Shown here piece by piece: positions 57,245 to 64,000 of a DNA stretch of 64,000 nt. The translations under genes and the position numbers were made by a program. A model generated the notes under the pieces. That model ran no database searches, had not been told where the DNA came from, and saw nothing but the letters and a program-made list of their open reading frames with translations. Every line of letters begins with the position of its first letter. The first letter of the stretch is position 1. Source of the stretch: JBHYGK01 sp051859045 (GTDB taxonomy: Bacteria > Pseudomonadota > Gammaproteobacteria > Xanthomonadales > Xanthomonadaceae); the NCBI GenBank assembly GCA_051859045.1, contig JBHYGK010000059.1, forward strand, positions 1 to 64,000. The letters are read 5' to 3'.

Positions 57245-59155
57245 ATGAGCGCCGAGACCCCGACCCCGATCGACGCCGACGAGGCGTCCCCGTTCCTGTT
57301 CACCGACCTCGCCCTGCCCGACACGCTGCTGCGTGCGCTGGCGGACGTCGGCTACGAGGCCCCCTCGCCCATCCAGGCCGCCACCATCCCGCCGCTGCTC
57401 GCCGGCCGCGACGTGCTCGGCCAGGCCCAGACCGGCACCGGCAAGACCGCGGCGTTCGCGCTGCCCGTGCTGGCCCAGATCGATCCCAACGCCCGCAAGC
57501 CGCAGGCGCTGGTGCTGGCGCCGACCCGCGAGCTGGCCATCCAGGTCGCCGAGGCCTTCCAGCGCTACGCCGTGCACATGCCGGGCTTCCACGTGCTGCC
57601 GATCTACGGCGGCCAGGGCTACGCCCCGCAGCTCTCCGCGCTCAAGCGCGGCGTGCAGGTCGTGGTCGGCACCCCCGGCCGCGTCATCGACCACCTCGAG
57701 CGCGGCTCGCTCGACCTCTCCGAGCTGCGCTGCCTGGTGCTCGACGAGGCCGACGAGATGCTGCGCATGGGCTTCATCGACGACGTCGAGACCGTGCTCA
57801 AGAAGACCCCGCCGCAGCGCCAGGTGGCGCTGTTCTCGGCGACGATGCCGCCGCCGATCCGGCGCATCGCCCAGACCTACCTCAAGGATCCGATCGAGAT
57901 CGCGATCAAGGCCAAGACCACCACCGCGGCCAACATCCGGCAGCGCTGCTGGATGGTCAGCGGCGTGCACAAGCTCGACGCCCTCACCCGCATCCTCGAG
58001 GCCGAGACCTACGACGCGATGATCGTCTTCACCCGCACCAAGCTCACCGCGCAGGAGCTCAGCGAGAAGCTGCTGGCGCGCGGGCTGGCCGCGGCGGCGA
58101 TCCACGGCGACGTGCCGCAGGACCAGCGCGTGCGCGCGATCCAGCGCCTGAAGGACGGCCAGATCGACATCCTCGTGGCCACCGACGTCGCCGCCCGCGG
58201 CCTCGACGTCGAGCGCATCAGCCACGTGCTGAACTACGACATCCCCACCGACATCGAGAGCTACGTCCACCGCATCGGCCGCACCGGCCGCGCGGGCCGC
58301 AGCGGCGAGGCGATCCTGTTCCTGACCCCGCGCGAGCGCGGCATGCTGCGCGCGATCGAGCGCGCCACCCGCCAGCCGATCGAGCCGATGGAGCTGCCCA
58401 GCGTGGCCGCGGTCAACGAGCAGCGCGTGGCGAAGTTCATGAGCCGCATCACCGGCGCGCTCGAGAGCCCGGAGCTGGGCTTCTTCCGCGACCTGGTGGA
58501 GCGCTACGAGCGCGAGCACAACGTGCCGGCGGTCGAGATCGCCGCCGCGCTGGGCAAGCTCGCCCAGGGCGACACCCCGCTGCTGCTGCCGCCGAAGGCC
58601 GAGCGCCCGTCGCACCCCGAGCACGGCTTCGACGCCCGCCACGCGCCGGGCGCCGAGCGCGCCCCGCGCCCGGCCCGCCCCTACAACGCGGCCGAGGCGG
58701 CGTTCGGCGGCGGCGACGGGGACGGTGCGCGCGGCGCGCCGATGGCCACCGACGCCGGCATGCGCACCTTCCGCATCGAGGTCGGCCACCGCCACCGCGT
58801 GCAGCCGGGCAACATCGTCGGCGCGATCACCAACGAGGCCGGCCTGGCCAGCAAGCAGATCGGCCGCATCGACATCGGCGAGTCCCACACCCTGGTCGGC
58901 CTGCCCGACGACCTGCCGGGCGAGCTGCTCGAGCACCTCTCGCGCGTGCGCGTCGGCGGCCAGCCGCTGCGCATCCGCCCGGCCACCGACGCCGACGCGA
59001 TCCAGAAGTCCGCCGGCGGCTTCCGCAAGGACGGCCCGCCGCGCAAGCCCTTCGGCGCGAAGTACGGCGACCGCCCGCAGCGCAGCGGCCCGGGCGCGGG
59101 CCCGGGCGGCCCCGGCGGCCCGCGCAAGCCCTACGGCCCGAAGCGCGAGGGCTGA
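57245..59155 (+). CDS. deaD: ATP-dependent RNA helicase DeaD (CsdA)
   Basis: 636-aa DEAD-box helicase for cold adaptation and ribosome assembly. GQAQTGTGKTAAFALP, VLDEADEMLRMGFID, LFSATM and VHRIGRTGRAGR are intact. The C-terminal part has a DbpA-type RNA-binding domain (TFRIEVGHRHRVQPGNIVGA, KQIGRIDIGESHTLVGLP) and a Gly/Pro/Lys-rich tail. ATG 57245 follows a weak ribosome site (GAAG). A second helicase gene, dbpA, is at 45424-46794. Confidence 0.95.
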   Translation: MSAETPTPIDADEASPFLFTDLALPDTLLRALADVGYEAPSPIQAATIPPLLAGRDVLGQAQTGTGKTAAFALPVLAQIDPNARKPQALVLAPTRELAIQVAEAFQRYAVHMPGFHVLPIYGGQGYAPQLSALKRGVQVVVGTPGRVIDHLERGSLDLSELRCLVLDEADEMLRMGFIDDVETVLKKTPPQRQVALFSATMPPPIRRIAQTYLKDPIEIAIKAKTTTAANIRQRCWMVSGVHKLDALTRILEAETYDAMIVFTRTKLTAQELSEKLLARGLAAAAIHGDVPQDQRVRAIQRLKDGQIDILVATDVAARGLDVERISHVLNYDIPTDIESYVHRIGRTGRAGRSGEAILFLTPRERGMLRAIERATRQPIEPMELPSVAAVNEQRVAKFMSRITGALESPELGFFRDLVERYEREHNVPAVEIAAALGKLAQGDTPLLLPPKAERPSHPEHGFDARHAPGAERAPRPARPYNAAEAAFGGGDGDGARGAPMATDAGMRTFRIEVGHRHRVQPGNIVGAITNEAGLASKQIGRIDIGESHTLVGLPDDLPGELLEHLSRVRVGGQPLRIRPATDADAIQKSAGGFRKDGPPRKPFGAKYGDRPQRSGPGAGPGGPGGPRKPYGPKREG

Positions 59156-59161
59156 TCGCCG

Positions 59162-59713
59162 ATGGCCGCGAACGCCAAGGTGCACCGCGCCGAGCTCTCG
59201 ATCAGCGACATGGACCGGCACTACTACGCCAGCCATGCGCTGACCCTGGCCCAGCAGCCCTCCGAGACCGAGGAGCGGCTGATGGTGCGGCTGCTGGGCT
59301 TCGCGGTCTTCGCCGACGAGCGCCTGGCCTTCGGCCGCGGCAGCGTCGCCGACGAGGCCGACCTGTGGCTGCGCGACGACGTGGGCGACATCCAGCGCTG
59401 GATCGAGGTCGGGCTGCCCGACCCGGCCCGCGTCAAGAAGGCCTCCGGCCGCTCGCGCGAAGTCATCGTGCTGACCTACGGCGGCCGCGCGGCGGACCTG
59501 TGGTGGGACAAGCACGCCAGCGAGATCCAGAAGATCCGGCGCGTGCGCGTGCTCGACGTGCCCGCCGCGATCAGCGAGCAGCTCGCCACCCTGCCCGGCC
59601 GCTCGATGCGGCTGCAGGTGCTGGTGCAGGACGGCGTGCTGCAGCTGCTCGACGAGGCCGGCGGCAGCCTCGACATCGTGCTGGTCGAGCGGCTGGCGCT
59701 GACCGCGGGCTGA
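59162..59713 (+). CDS. YaeQ family protein
   Basis: 183-aa YaeQ-fold protein. AELSISDMDRHYYASHALTL, PSETEERLMVRLLGFAVFA and ADLWLRDDVGDIQRWIEVGL are the family blocks. YaeQ has a PD-(D/E)XK nuclease-like fold; its role is uncertain. It starts 6 bp after the deaD stop, so it is probably co-transcribed with deaD. Confidence 0.92.
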   Translation: MAANAKVHRAELSISDMDRHYYASHALTLAQQPSETEERLMVRLLGFAVFADERLAFGRGSVADEADLWLRDDVGDIQRWIEVGLPDPARVKKASGRSREVIVLTYGGRAADLWWDKHASEIQKIRRVRVLDVPAAISEQLATLPGRSMRLQVLVQDGVLQLLDEAGGSLDIVLVERLALTAG

Positions 59714-59762
59714 GGCCCGCGCCCCGCCCGCCCGCGCCGGCCCCCACGCCACCCCGACGCCC

Positions 59763-61004
59763 ATGTCGCCCGCCTACGACGCGATCGTGATCGGCGCCGG
59801 CGCGGCCGGCCTGATGACCGCGCTCGTCGCCGGCCAGCGCGGCCGGCGGGTGCTGGTGATCGACCACGCCAACCGCCCCGGCAAGAAGATCCTCATGAGC
59901 GGCGGCGGCCGCTGCAACTTCACCAACACCGGCACCACGCCGGCGCAGTTCCTCTCGGCCAACCCGGCCTTCGTGCGCTCGGCGCTGGCGCGCTACACGC
60001 CGGCGGACTTCATCGCGATGGTCAGGCGCCACCGCATCGCCTTCCACGAGAAGGAGCTGGGCCAGCTGTTCTGCGACGACAGCGCCAAGCAGATCGTGGC
60101 GATGCTGCTGGCCGAGTGCGCCGACGGCGGCGTCGAGCTGCGCACCGGCTGCAGCCTGCAGCAGCTCGACGCGCTGGCGCCGGGCTTCCGCGTGGCCACC
60201 TCGCAGGGCACGTTCCAGGCCGCGCGCGTGGTGATCGCCACCGGCGGGCTGTCGGTGCCGACGATGGGCGCCACCGGCATCGGCTACGAGATCGCCCGGG
60301 GCTTCGGCCACGCCGTGCTGCCCACGCGCGCGGGGCTGGTGCCGCTGACGCTGAGCGGCGTGCACCAGGAGCGCGTGGCCGACCTCAGCGGCCTGGCCCT
60401 GCCCGTCGAGGCGCGGGTGCGCGCCGAGGGCCGGCGCGGCAAGCCCGGGCCCGTGGTCGCGTTCCGCAACCAGATGCTGCTCACCCACCGCGGGCTCAGC
60501 GGCCCGGCGCTGCTGCAGGCGTCGAACTACTGGCAGCCGGGCGGGTTCCTCGAGCTCGACCTGCATCCGCAGGGCGACGCCTTCGACGCGCTGAAGGCGC
60601 TGCAGCGCGCGCGCGGCGGGATCGCGCTGGCCACCGCGCTGGGCGAGGCGCTGCCCGCGCGCTTCGCGAAGCGGCTGTGCGAGGCCTGGTTCGCGGACAT
60701 CGCCCGCGACGGCAGCGCCCGCGAGGGCCGGCCGCTGGCGGAGATGCGCGACGCCGAGCTGCGCCGCGTCGCCGACGCGCTGCACGCCTGGCCGATCACG
60801 CCCAGCGGCACCGAGGGCTACCGCACCGCCGAGGTCACGCTGGGCGGCGTCGACACCCGCGAGGTCTCCTCGACGACGCTCGAGTCGCAGCGCGTGCCGG
60901 GCCTGCACCTGGTGGGCGAGGTGCTGGATGTCACCGGCTGGCTGGGCGGCTACAACTTCCAGTGGGCCTGGGCCTCGGGCTGGGCGGCCGCGCAGGCGCT
61001 GTGA
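59763..61004 (+). CDS. BaiN/YhiN-like NAD(P)/FAD flavoprotein
   Basis: 413-aa HI0933-superfamily flavoprotein. AIVIGAGAAGLMTALVAGQR opens the FAD domain, then GKKILMSGGGRCNFTN, GQLFCDDSAKQIVAMLLAEC and GEVLDVTGWLGGYNFQWAWA at the C-terminus. These match YhiN/BaiN reductases. It is distantly related to the gene at 41425-42774. No clear partner. It follows the YaeQ gene by 49 bp on the same strand. Confidence 0.92.
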   Translation: MSPAYDAIVIGAGAAGLMTALVAGQRGRRVLVIDHANRPGKKILMSGGGRCNFTNTGTTPAQFLSANPAFVRSALARYTPADFIAMVRRHRIAFHEKELGQLFCDDSAKQIVAMLLAECADGGVELRTGCSLQQLDALAPGFRVATSQGTFQAARVVIATGGLSVPTMGATGIGYEIARGFGHAVLPTRAGLVPLTLSGVHQERVADLSGLALPVEARVRAEGRRGKPGPVVAFRNQMLLTHRGLSGPALLQASNYWQPGGFLELDLHPQGDAFDALKALQRARGGIALATALGEALPARFAKRLCEAWFADIARDGSAREGRPLAEMRDAELRRVADALHAWPITPSGTEGYRTAEVTLGGVDTREVSSTTLESQRVPGLHLVGEVLDVTGWLGGYNFQWAWASGWAAAQAL

Positions 61005-61069
61005 GGCCGCGGCGCGCCGCGGCCTGACCGGCGGGGCGCGCGGACCCGCGGCTTGGGCGACAATGGCGG

Positions 61070-61528
61070 ATGACAGCCCCCACCCGCACCACCACGCCAG
61101 GGGCCTCGGCGCCGCGCCCCGCGCGCGCCACCTCGCCCCGCCCCACCCCGCCGCCGCCGCCGCCCGTGCCCGCCGGCCTCACCTTCGACCACGCCGTGGA
61201 CTACGACGCCGACGAACAGGTCGACCCGAGCGTGCAGTGCACCTCCTGCGACGCCGTGTGCTGCCGGCTGACCGTGGTGCTGATGCCGGAGGACCGCATC
61301 CCGCCGCGCTTCACCACGCTCGACCCCGGCGGCCTGGAGGTGATGGCGCACGGCGACGACGGCTGGTGCGTGTGCCTGGACCGGGTGTCGATGAACTGCT
61401 CGATCTACGAGAGCCGGCCGACGATCTGCCGCACCTTCGCGATGGGCTCGGCCTACTGCCGCGAGGAGCGCGAGGCCTACGCGCATCCGCCGGCCGACCT
61501 CGACGGGCTCTCGCTGCGGCTGCTGTGA
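61070..61528 (+). CDS. YkgJ-family cysteine-cluster protein
   Basis: 152-aa protein with Cys residues patterned CTSC, VCC, CVC, NCS, IC and YC, fitting the YkgJ zinc or iron-sulfur cluster (Fe-S oxidoreductase-like) family. The first 35 residues are a Thr/Pro-rich disordered extension. Start ATG 61070. It follows the BaiN-like gene by 65 bp. Function unknown. Confidence 0.87.
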   Translation: MTAPTRTTTPGASAPRPARATSPRPTPPPPPPVPAGLTFDHAVDYDADEQVDPSVQCTSCDAVCCRLTVVLMPEDRIPPRFTTLDPGGLEVMAHGDDGWCVCLDRVSMNCSIYESRPTICRTFAMGSAYCREEREAYAHPPADLDGLSLRLL

Positions 61529-61621
61529 GGCCCGCGGCCCCGGCTTGACCGGGGTCAACCGCGGCGCCGTGCCCTCGGCGCAGCATGGGGCCCACGCACC
61601 CACCCGACCCAGGAGCACCGC

Positions 61622-61858
61622 ATGTCGCACACCCCGCACGAGCTCGCCGACGAATTCCCGAACGACGCGGCGAAGATCCACGACCTCAAGCAGTCCGACG
61701 CGCATTTCGCCCGGCTGTGCGAGGAGTACCACGCGGTCAACCGCGCGATCCACCGCGCCGAGACGCGCGTCGAGGCGGTCACCGAGGAGCACGAGGCCGA
61801 GCTCCGCCGCCAGCGCATGAAGCTCAAGGACGGCATCGCGGGCCTGCTCGCGGCCTGA
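61622..61858 (+). CDS. YdcH family (DUF465) protein
   Basis: 78-aa helical protein. LADEFPNDAAKIHDLKQSDA, then HFARLCEEYHAVNRAIHRAE and KLKDGIAGLL, is the DUF465 pattern. AGGAG lies 7-8 bases before the ATG. Function unknown. Monocistronic or at the end of the preceding run. Confidence 0.9.
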   Translation: MSHTPHELADEFPNDAAKIHDLKQSDAHFARLCEEYHAVNRAIHRAETRVEAVTEEHEAELRRQRMKLKDGIAGLLAA

Positions 61859-61892
61859 GCCACGTGGCGCGCCGGGCCGCCGGGCGGCGGGG

Positions 61893-62753
61893 TCAGTCCT
61901 CGCCCTGCTCGGCGGCCTCGCGGCCCTGCTGGCGGATCAGGGCCTCCTCGCGCGCGTCGCGGATGGCCCATTCGATGGCGTCGAGGTCGACCTCGGCCAG
62001 CACCTCCTCGAACTCGCCGGTGAGCGGGGAGTCGGGCAGCAGCTGGCCGGCCTCGAACAGCGCCCACATCTCCTCGGCGTAGCGGGTGAGCATGAGCTCC
62101 GGCGCGAAGCGGCCCAGCGAGATGCTGAGGTTGTTGACGTCGCGGCGCAGCATCGCGCGGGCCTGGTTGTTGCCGGCCGCGTTGACCACCTGCGGGAAGT
62201 CGATCACCACCGGGCCGTCCGGCGCCACCAGCACGTTGTACTCGCTGAGGTCGCCGTGGATCAGGCCGCAGCACAGCATCCGGGCCACCTCGCGCACCAG
62301 CCGGGCGTGGTAGTCGCGGGCCACCTCGGGCGCCAGCTCCACCTCGCCGAGGCGCGGGGCGTTGTGGCCGTCGGCGTCGCAGACCATCTCCATCACCAGC
62401 ACGCCGCCGTAGAAGCCGTAGGGCCGGGGCACGCGCACGCCGGCGTCGTGGAAGCGGTACAGCGCCTCGACCTCGGTGGACTTCCACGCGGCCTCGGCCT
62501 CGCGGCGGCCGAAGCGCGTGGCCTTGCCCATCGCGCGCGCCTCGCGCGAGCCGCGGGTCTTGCGGCCCTCCTGGTACTGCACGCGCTTCTGGAAGCTGCG
62601 CTGCCCCATGTCCTTGTAGACCTTGGCGCAGCACACCTCGTCGCCGCGGCGGACCACGTACACCGCCGCCTCCTTGCCGCTCTTGAGCGGGCGGATCACG
62701 GCGTCGATGACGCCCTCGTCGATGAGGTCGAGCAGCTCGGCGGGGGCCTTCAT
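61893..62753 (-). CDS. RIO-family serine protein kinase
   Basis: 286-aa atypical kinase. LKSGKEAAVYVVRRG holds the nucleotide-binding Lys region; the catalytic loop IHGDLSEYNVLV (Asp and Asn) and metal-binding IDFPQVVNAA are intact, and LVMEMVCDADGHNAPRL is the family's flexible region. Bacterial RIO kinases are close to Rio1; targets are unknown. Convergent with ydcH. Confidence 0.92.
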   Translation of the reverse strand: MKAPAELLDLIDEGVIDAVIRPLKSGKEAAVYVVRRGDEVCCAKVYKDMGQRSFQKRVQYQEGRKTRGSREARAMGKATRFGRREAEAAWKSTEVEALYRFHDAGVRVPRPYGFYGGVLVMEMVCDADGHNAPRLGEVELAPEVARDYHARLVREVARMLCCGLIHGDLSEYNVLVAPDGPVVIDFPQVVNAAGNNQARAMLRRDVNNLSISLGRFAPELMLTRYAEEMWALFEAGQLLPDSPLTGEFEEVLAEVDLDAIEWAIRDAREEALIRQQGREAAEQGED

Positions 62754-62868
62754 GCGGGTGTCGGGCGAGGGGCGGCCGCGCAGGATACGCGAGTCGCGGC
62801 GCGCGGGGCGCGCCGGCGCGAGGCGCGGGCTCCAAGGGCCGCCCGGCGTGGCGCGCGCGCGGCCGGCC

Positions 62869-63237
62869 TCACGTGGCCAGCAGCCAGCCCGGCGCCATCG
62901 CCAGCACCAGCGCGCCGGCGATCGCCAGCGCGATCGCGAGCATCTGCAGCGGATGCCGGCGCAGGCTGGCGAAGAAGCCCGGCACCTCGCCGCGCGCGCG
63001 CGCCTCGGCGTGCAGCGCGCGCATGCGCTCGCCGCGCTCGGCCTGGTACTGGCGCACGAGGGCCCGGGCGGGCTCGGCGCCCGCGGCGTCCTCGGTGGTC
63101 CACAGCCCGGCCGGGCTGATCCCGAACAGCCCGGGCGGGGTGATGTAGAAGGCGTGCCCGGCGGCCTCGAGCAGGTCGCAGACCTCCTCGAGCTCGTCCT
63201 CGGGCACTTGGCGCAGCGGCATCAGCAGGGTCGGCAT
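62869..63237 (-). CDS. DUF6164 family protein
   Basis: 122-aa protein. LLMPLRQVPEDELEEVCDLL and HAFYITPPGLFGISPAGLW are the DUF6164 blocks, followed by a charged helix and a C-terminal transmembrane helix (MLAIALAIAGALVLAMAP). ATG 63237 is preferred to 63255 because it matches the family start MPTLLMPLR. Function unknown. Confidence 0.87.
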   Translation of the reverse strand: MPTLLMPLRQVPEDELEEVCDLLEAAGHAFYITPPGLFGISPAGLWTTEDAAGAEPARALVRQYQAERGERMRALHAEARARGEVPGFFASLRRHPLQMLAIALAIAGALVLAMAPGWLLAT

Positions 63238-63292
63238 GCGCGCATGCTGGCGCATCGCGGGCCGGCGGTCGAGGCCGGCGCCGCGGGCGGGC

Positions 63293-64000
63293 TCACACCC
63301 CCGGCGCGAGGGCGAACACGCTGTCGTCGAGGATCCGCGGGATCGACAGCCGCAGCAGCAGGCTGCGGTGGGGCGCGAAGAACGCCGCGTGCTTCGCGCC
63401 CGGGATGGCCAGCGCGCCGAGGTCGCCGTCGCGGAAGGAGCGATAGCCCACGCGCTGGCGCGGCGGCCGGTACTCCGGCGAGGCCGAGACGCTGAGGCAC
63501 AGCGGATCCATCGGCTCGACCGCGGCGAGCGCGGCGAACGCCGCGGTGTCGAGGTTCAGCGCGCGCCACGCCGGGTTCGGGCCGAAGGGGTGCACGCCGG
63601 TGATCACCTCGCGGTAGAAGCGCTGCTCGAAGGCCGCGTCCGCGCGCTTGGTGCGCGTGCCCGGCGGCAGGTAGAACTCGACGAAGTAGTCCTCGACGTC
63701 CTGGCCGAGGTGGTCGTGCAGGTGCACCACGGTGTGCTGGCGCTGCGGCCGGCCCGGCGCCAGCGGCGGCGCCAGGGCCTCCACGCGCGCCTGCCAGCCG
63801 AACGCGTCGCCGGGCGCGGCGGGGAAGTCGGCGTCCTCCACCTCCAGCGCGCCGAGCACCAGCTCCAGCGTCATCGGCGTGCGCGGGCCGCCGTCCTTGA
63901 ACACGATGGTGGCGTGGTTCTCGCCGGCGAGGATGCCGAAGGCCGTCGCGCCCTCGGTGGCCGCGCGGCGAACCATCGGCGGCTGGCCCGCGCCCGGGAA
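63293..64000 (-). CDS. Hypothetical protein, 5' end beyond the window
   Basis: The reading frame remains open to the right edge, so the visible 235 residues are the C-terminal part. A possible internal start is ATG 63976, but FPGAGQPP upstream in the same frame suggests coding continues. Blocks include HTVVHLHDHLGQDVEDYFVE, LPPGTRTKRADAAFEQRFYR and MDPLCLSVSASPEYRPPRQR. No catalytic motif or family recognised. Direction is toward the DUF6164 gene, 55 bp away. Confidence 0.6.
   Translation of the reverse strand, partial: FPGAGQPPMVRRAATEGATAFGILAGENHATIVFKDGGPRTPMTLELVLGALEVEDADFPAAPGDAFGWQARVEALAPPLAPGRPQRQHTVVHLHDHLGQDVEDYFVEFYLPPGTRTKRADAAFEQRFYREVITGVHPFGPNPAWRALNLDTAAFAALAAVEPMDPLCLSVSASPEYRPPRQRVGYRSFRDGDLGALAIPGAKHAAFFAPHRSLLLRLSIPRILDDSVFALAPGV

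Noticed and set aside
56765..59764. 999-codon minus-strand frame opposite deaD and yaeQ
   Set aside because: Biased composition and complete overlap with recognised genes; only the 98-aa end (56765-57061) is supported.
63977..64000. FPGAGQ-like residues as a polyketide acyltransferase motif
   Set aside because: The following residues do not fit an acyltransferase domain; chance resemblance.

Overview
The window is a gene-dense stretch of very high G+C chromosome. Almost every gene has a shadow reading frame on the opposite strand. Gene content suggests a gammaproteobacterium of the Lysobacteraceae (Xanthomonadaceae) type: SlyD, YaeQ, class I fumarase, Uup, DbpA, DUF6164 and PldA families, a DUF5916 outer-membrane protein and a TonB receptor. 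This placement is an inference from families, not from an rRNA gene. No tRNA, rRNA, insertion sequence, phage gene or CRISPR array was seen. The few AT-richer islands (near 13235, 22085, 25700, 27140, 38925 and 55435) lie in promoter regions.

Layout. 1-5.1 kb: end of imuA, then imuB and dnaE2, the SOS mutasome cassette. 5.1-10.3 kb: a signalling-related protein, an alpha/beta hydrolase, a DUF5916 outer-membrane protein, a fasciclin-domain protein behind a tandem repeat, and a small exported protein. 10.3-13.1 kb: an unusual class II photolyase-like/renalase-like fusion, then a cold-shock gene. 13.4-20.7 kb: DUF456, a GST, Uup, class I fumarase, a coiled-coil exported protein, an NAD(P)-binding protein and phospholipase A. 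20.7-27.1 kb: a stress block of two SpoIIAA-like paralogues, SlyD, a second csp, glutathione peroxidase, KatG with an OxyR-type site, ferredoxin-NADP reductase and a thioredoxin-like protein.

27.1-38.2 kb: a propeller-GGDEF diguanylate cyclase, a lipoprotein, a TonB receptor, an unknown membrane-anchored protein, an M3 peptidase lipoprotein and a hydrolase lipoprotein. 38.3-47.7 kb: a four-helix stress protein, an HD phosphohydrolase, a DUF2236 protein, a NUDIX hydrolase, a TIGR03862-type flavoprotein, a tiny Lys/Ala/Pro protein, RluF, a membrane protein, a shortened epimerase, DbpA and an unknown protein. 47.8-54.3 kb: PhzF, an exported M17 aminopeptidase, a GST, an SDR, then a translationally coupled RNase Sa-like / barstar-like / sterol-desaturase operon.

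54.3-64 kb: a GbsR/MarR regulator plus a DCC protein, divergent from an NAD(P)-binding protein across a perfect 20-bp palindrome. Then come a small Lys-rich protein, an isolated flagellar-rod-like protein, DeaD, YaeQ, a BaiN-like flavoprotein, YkgJ, YdcH, a RIO kinase, DUF6164 and a truncated unknown.

Most transcription units are one to three genes long, and several convergent pairs are separated by long perfect GC hairpins. The most unusual items are the photolyase-renalase fusion, the barnase/barstar-type operon, the palindrome-controlled divergent locus, the apparently internally deleted epimerase and an orphan intrinsic terminator that may mark a small RNA.
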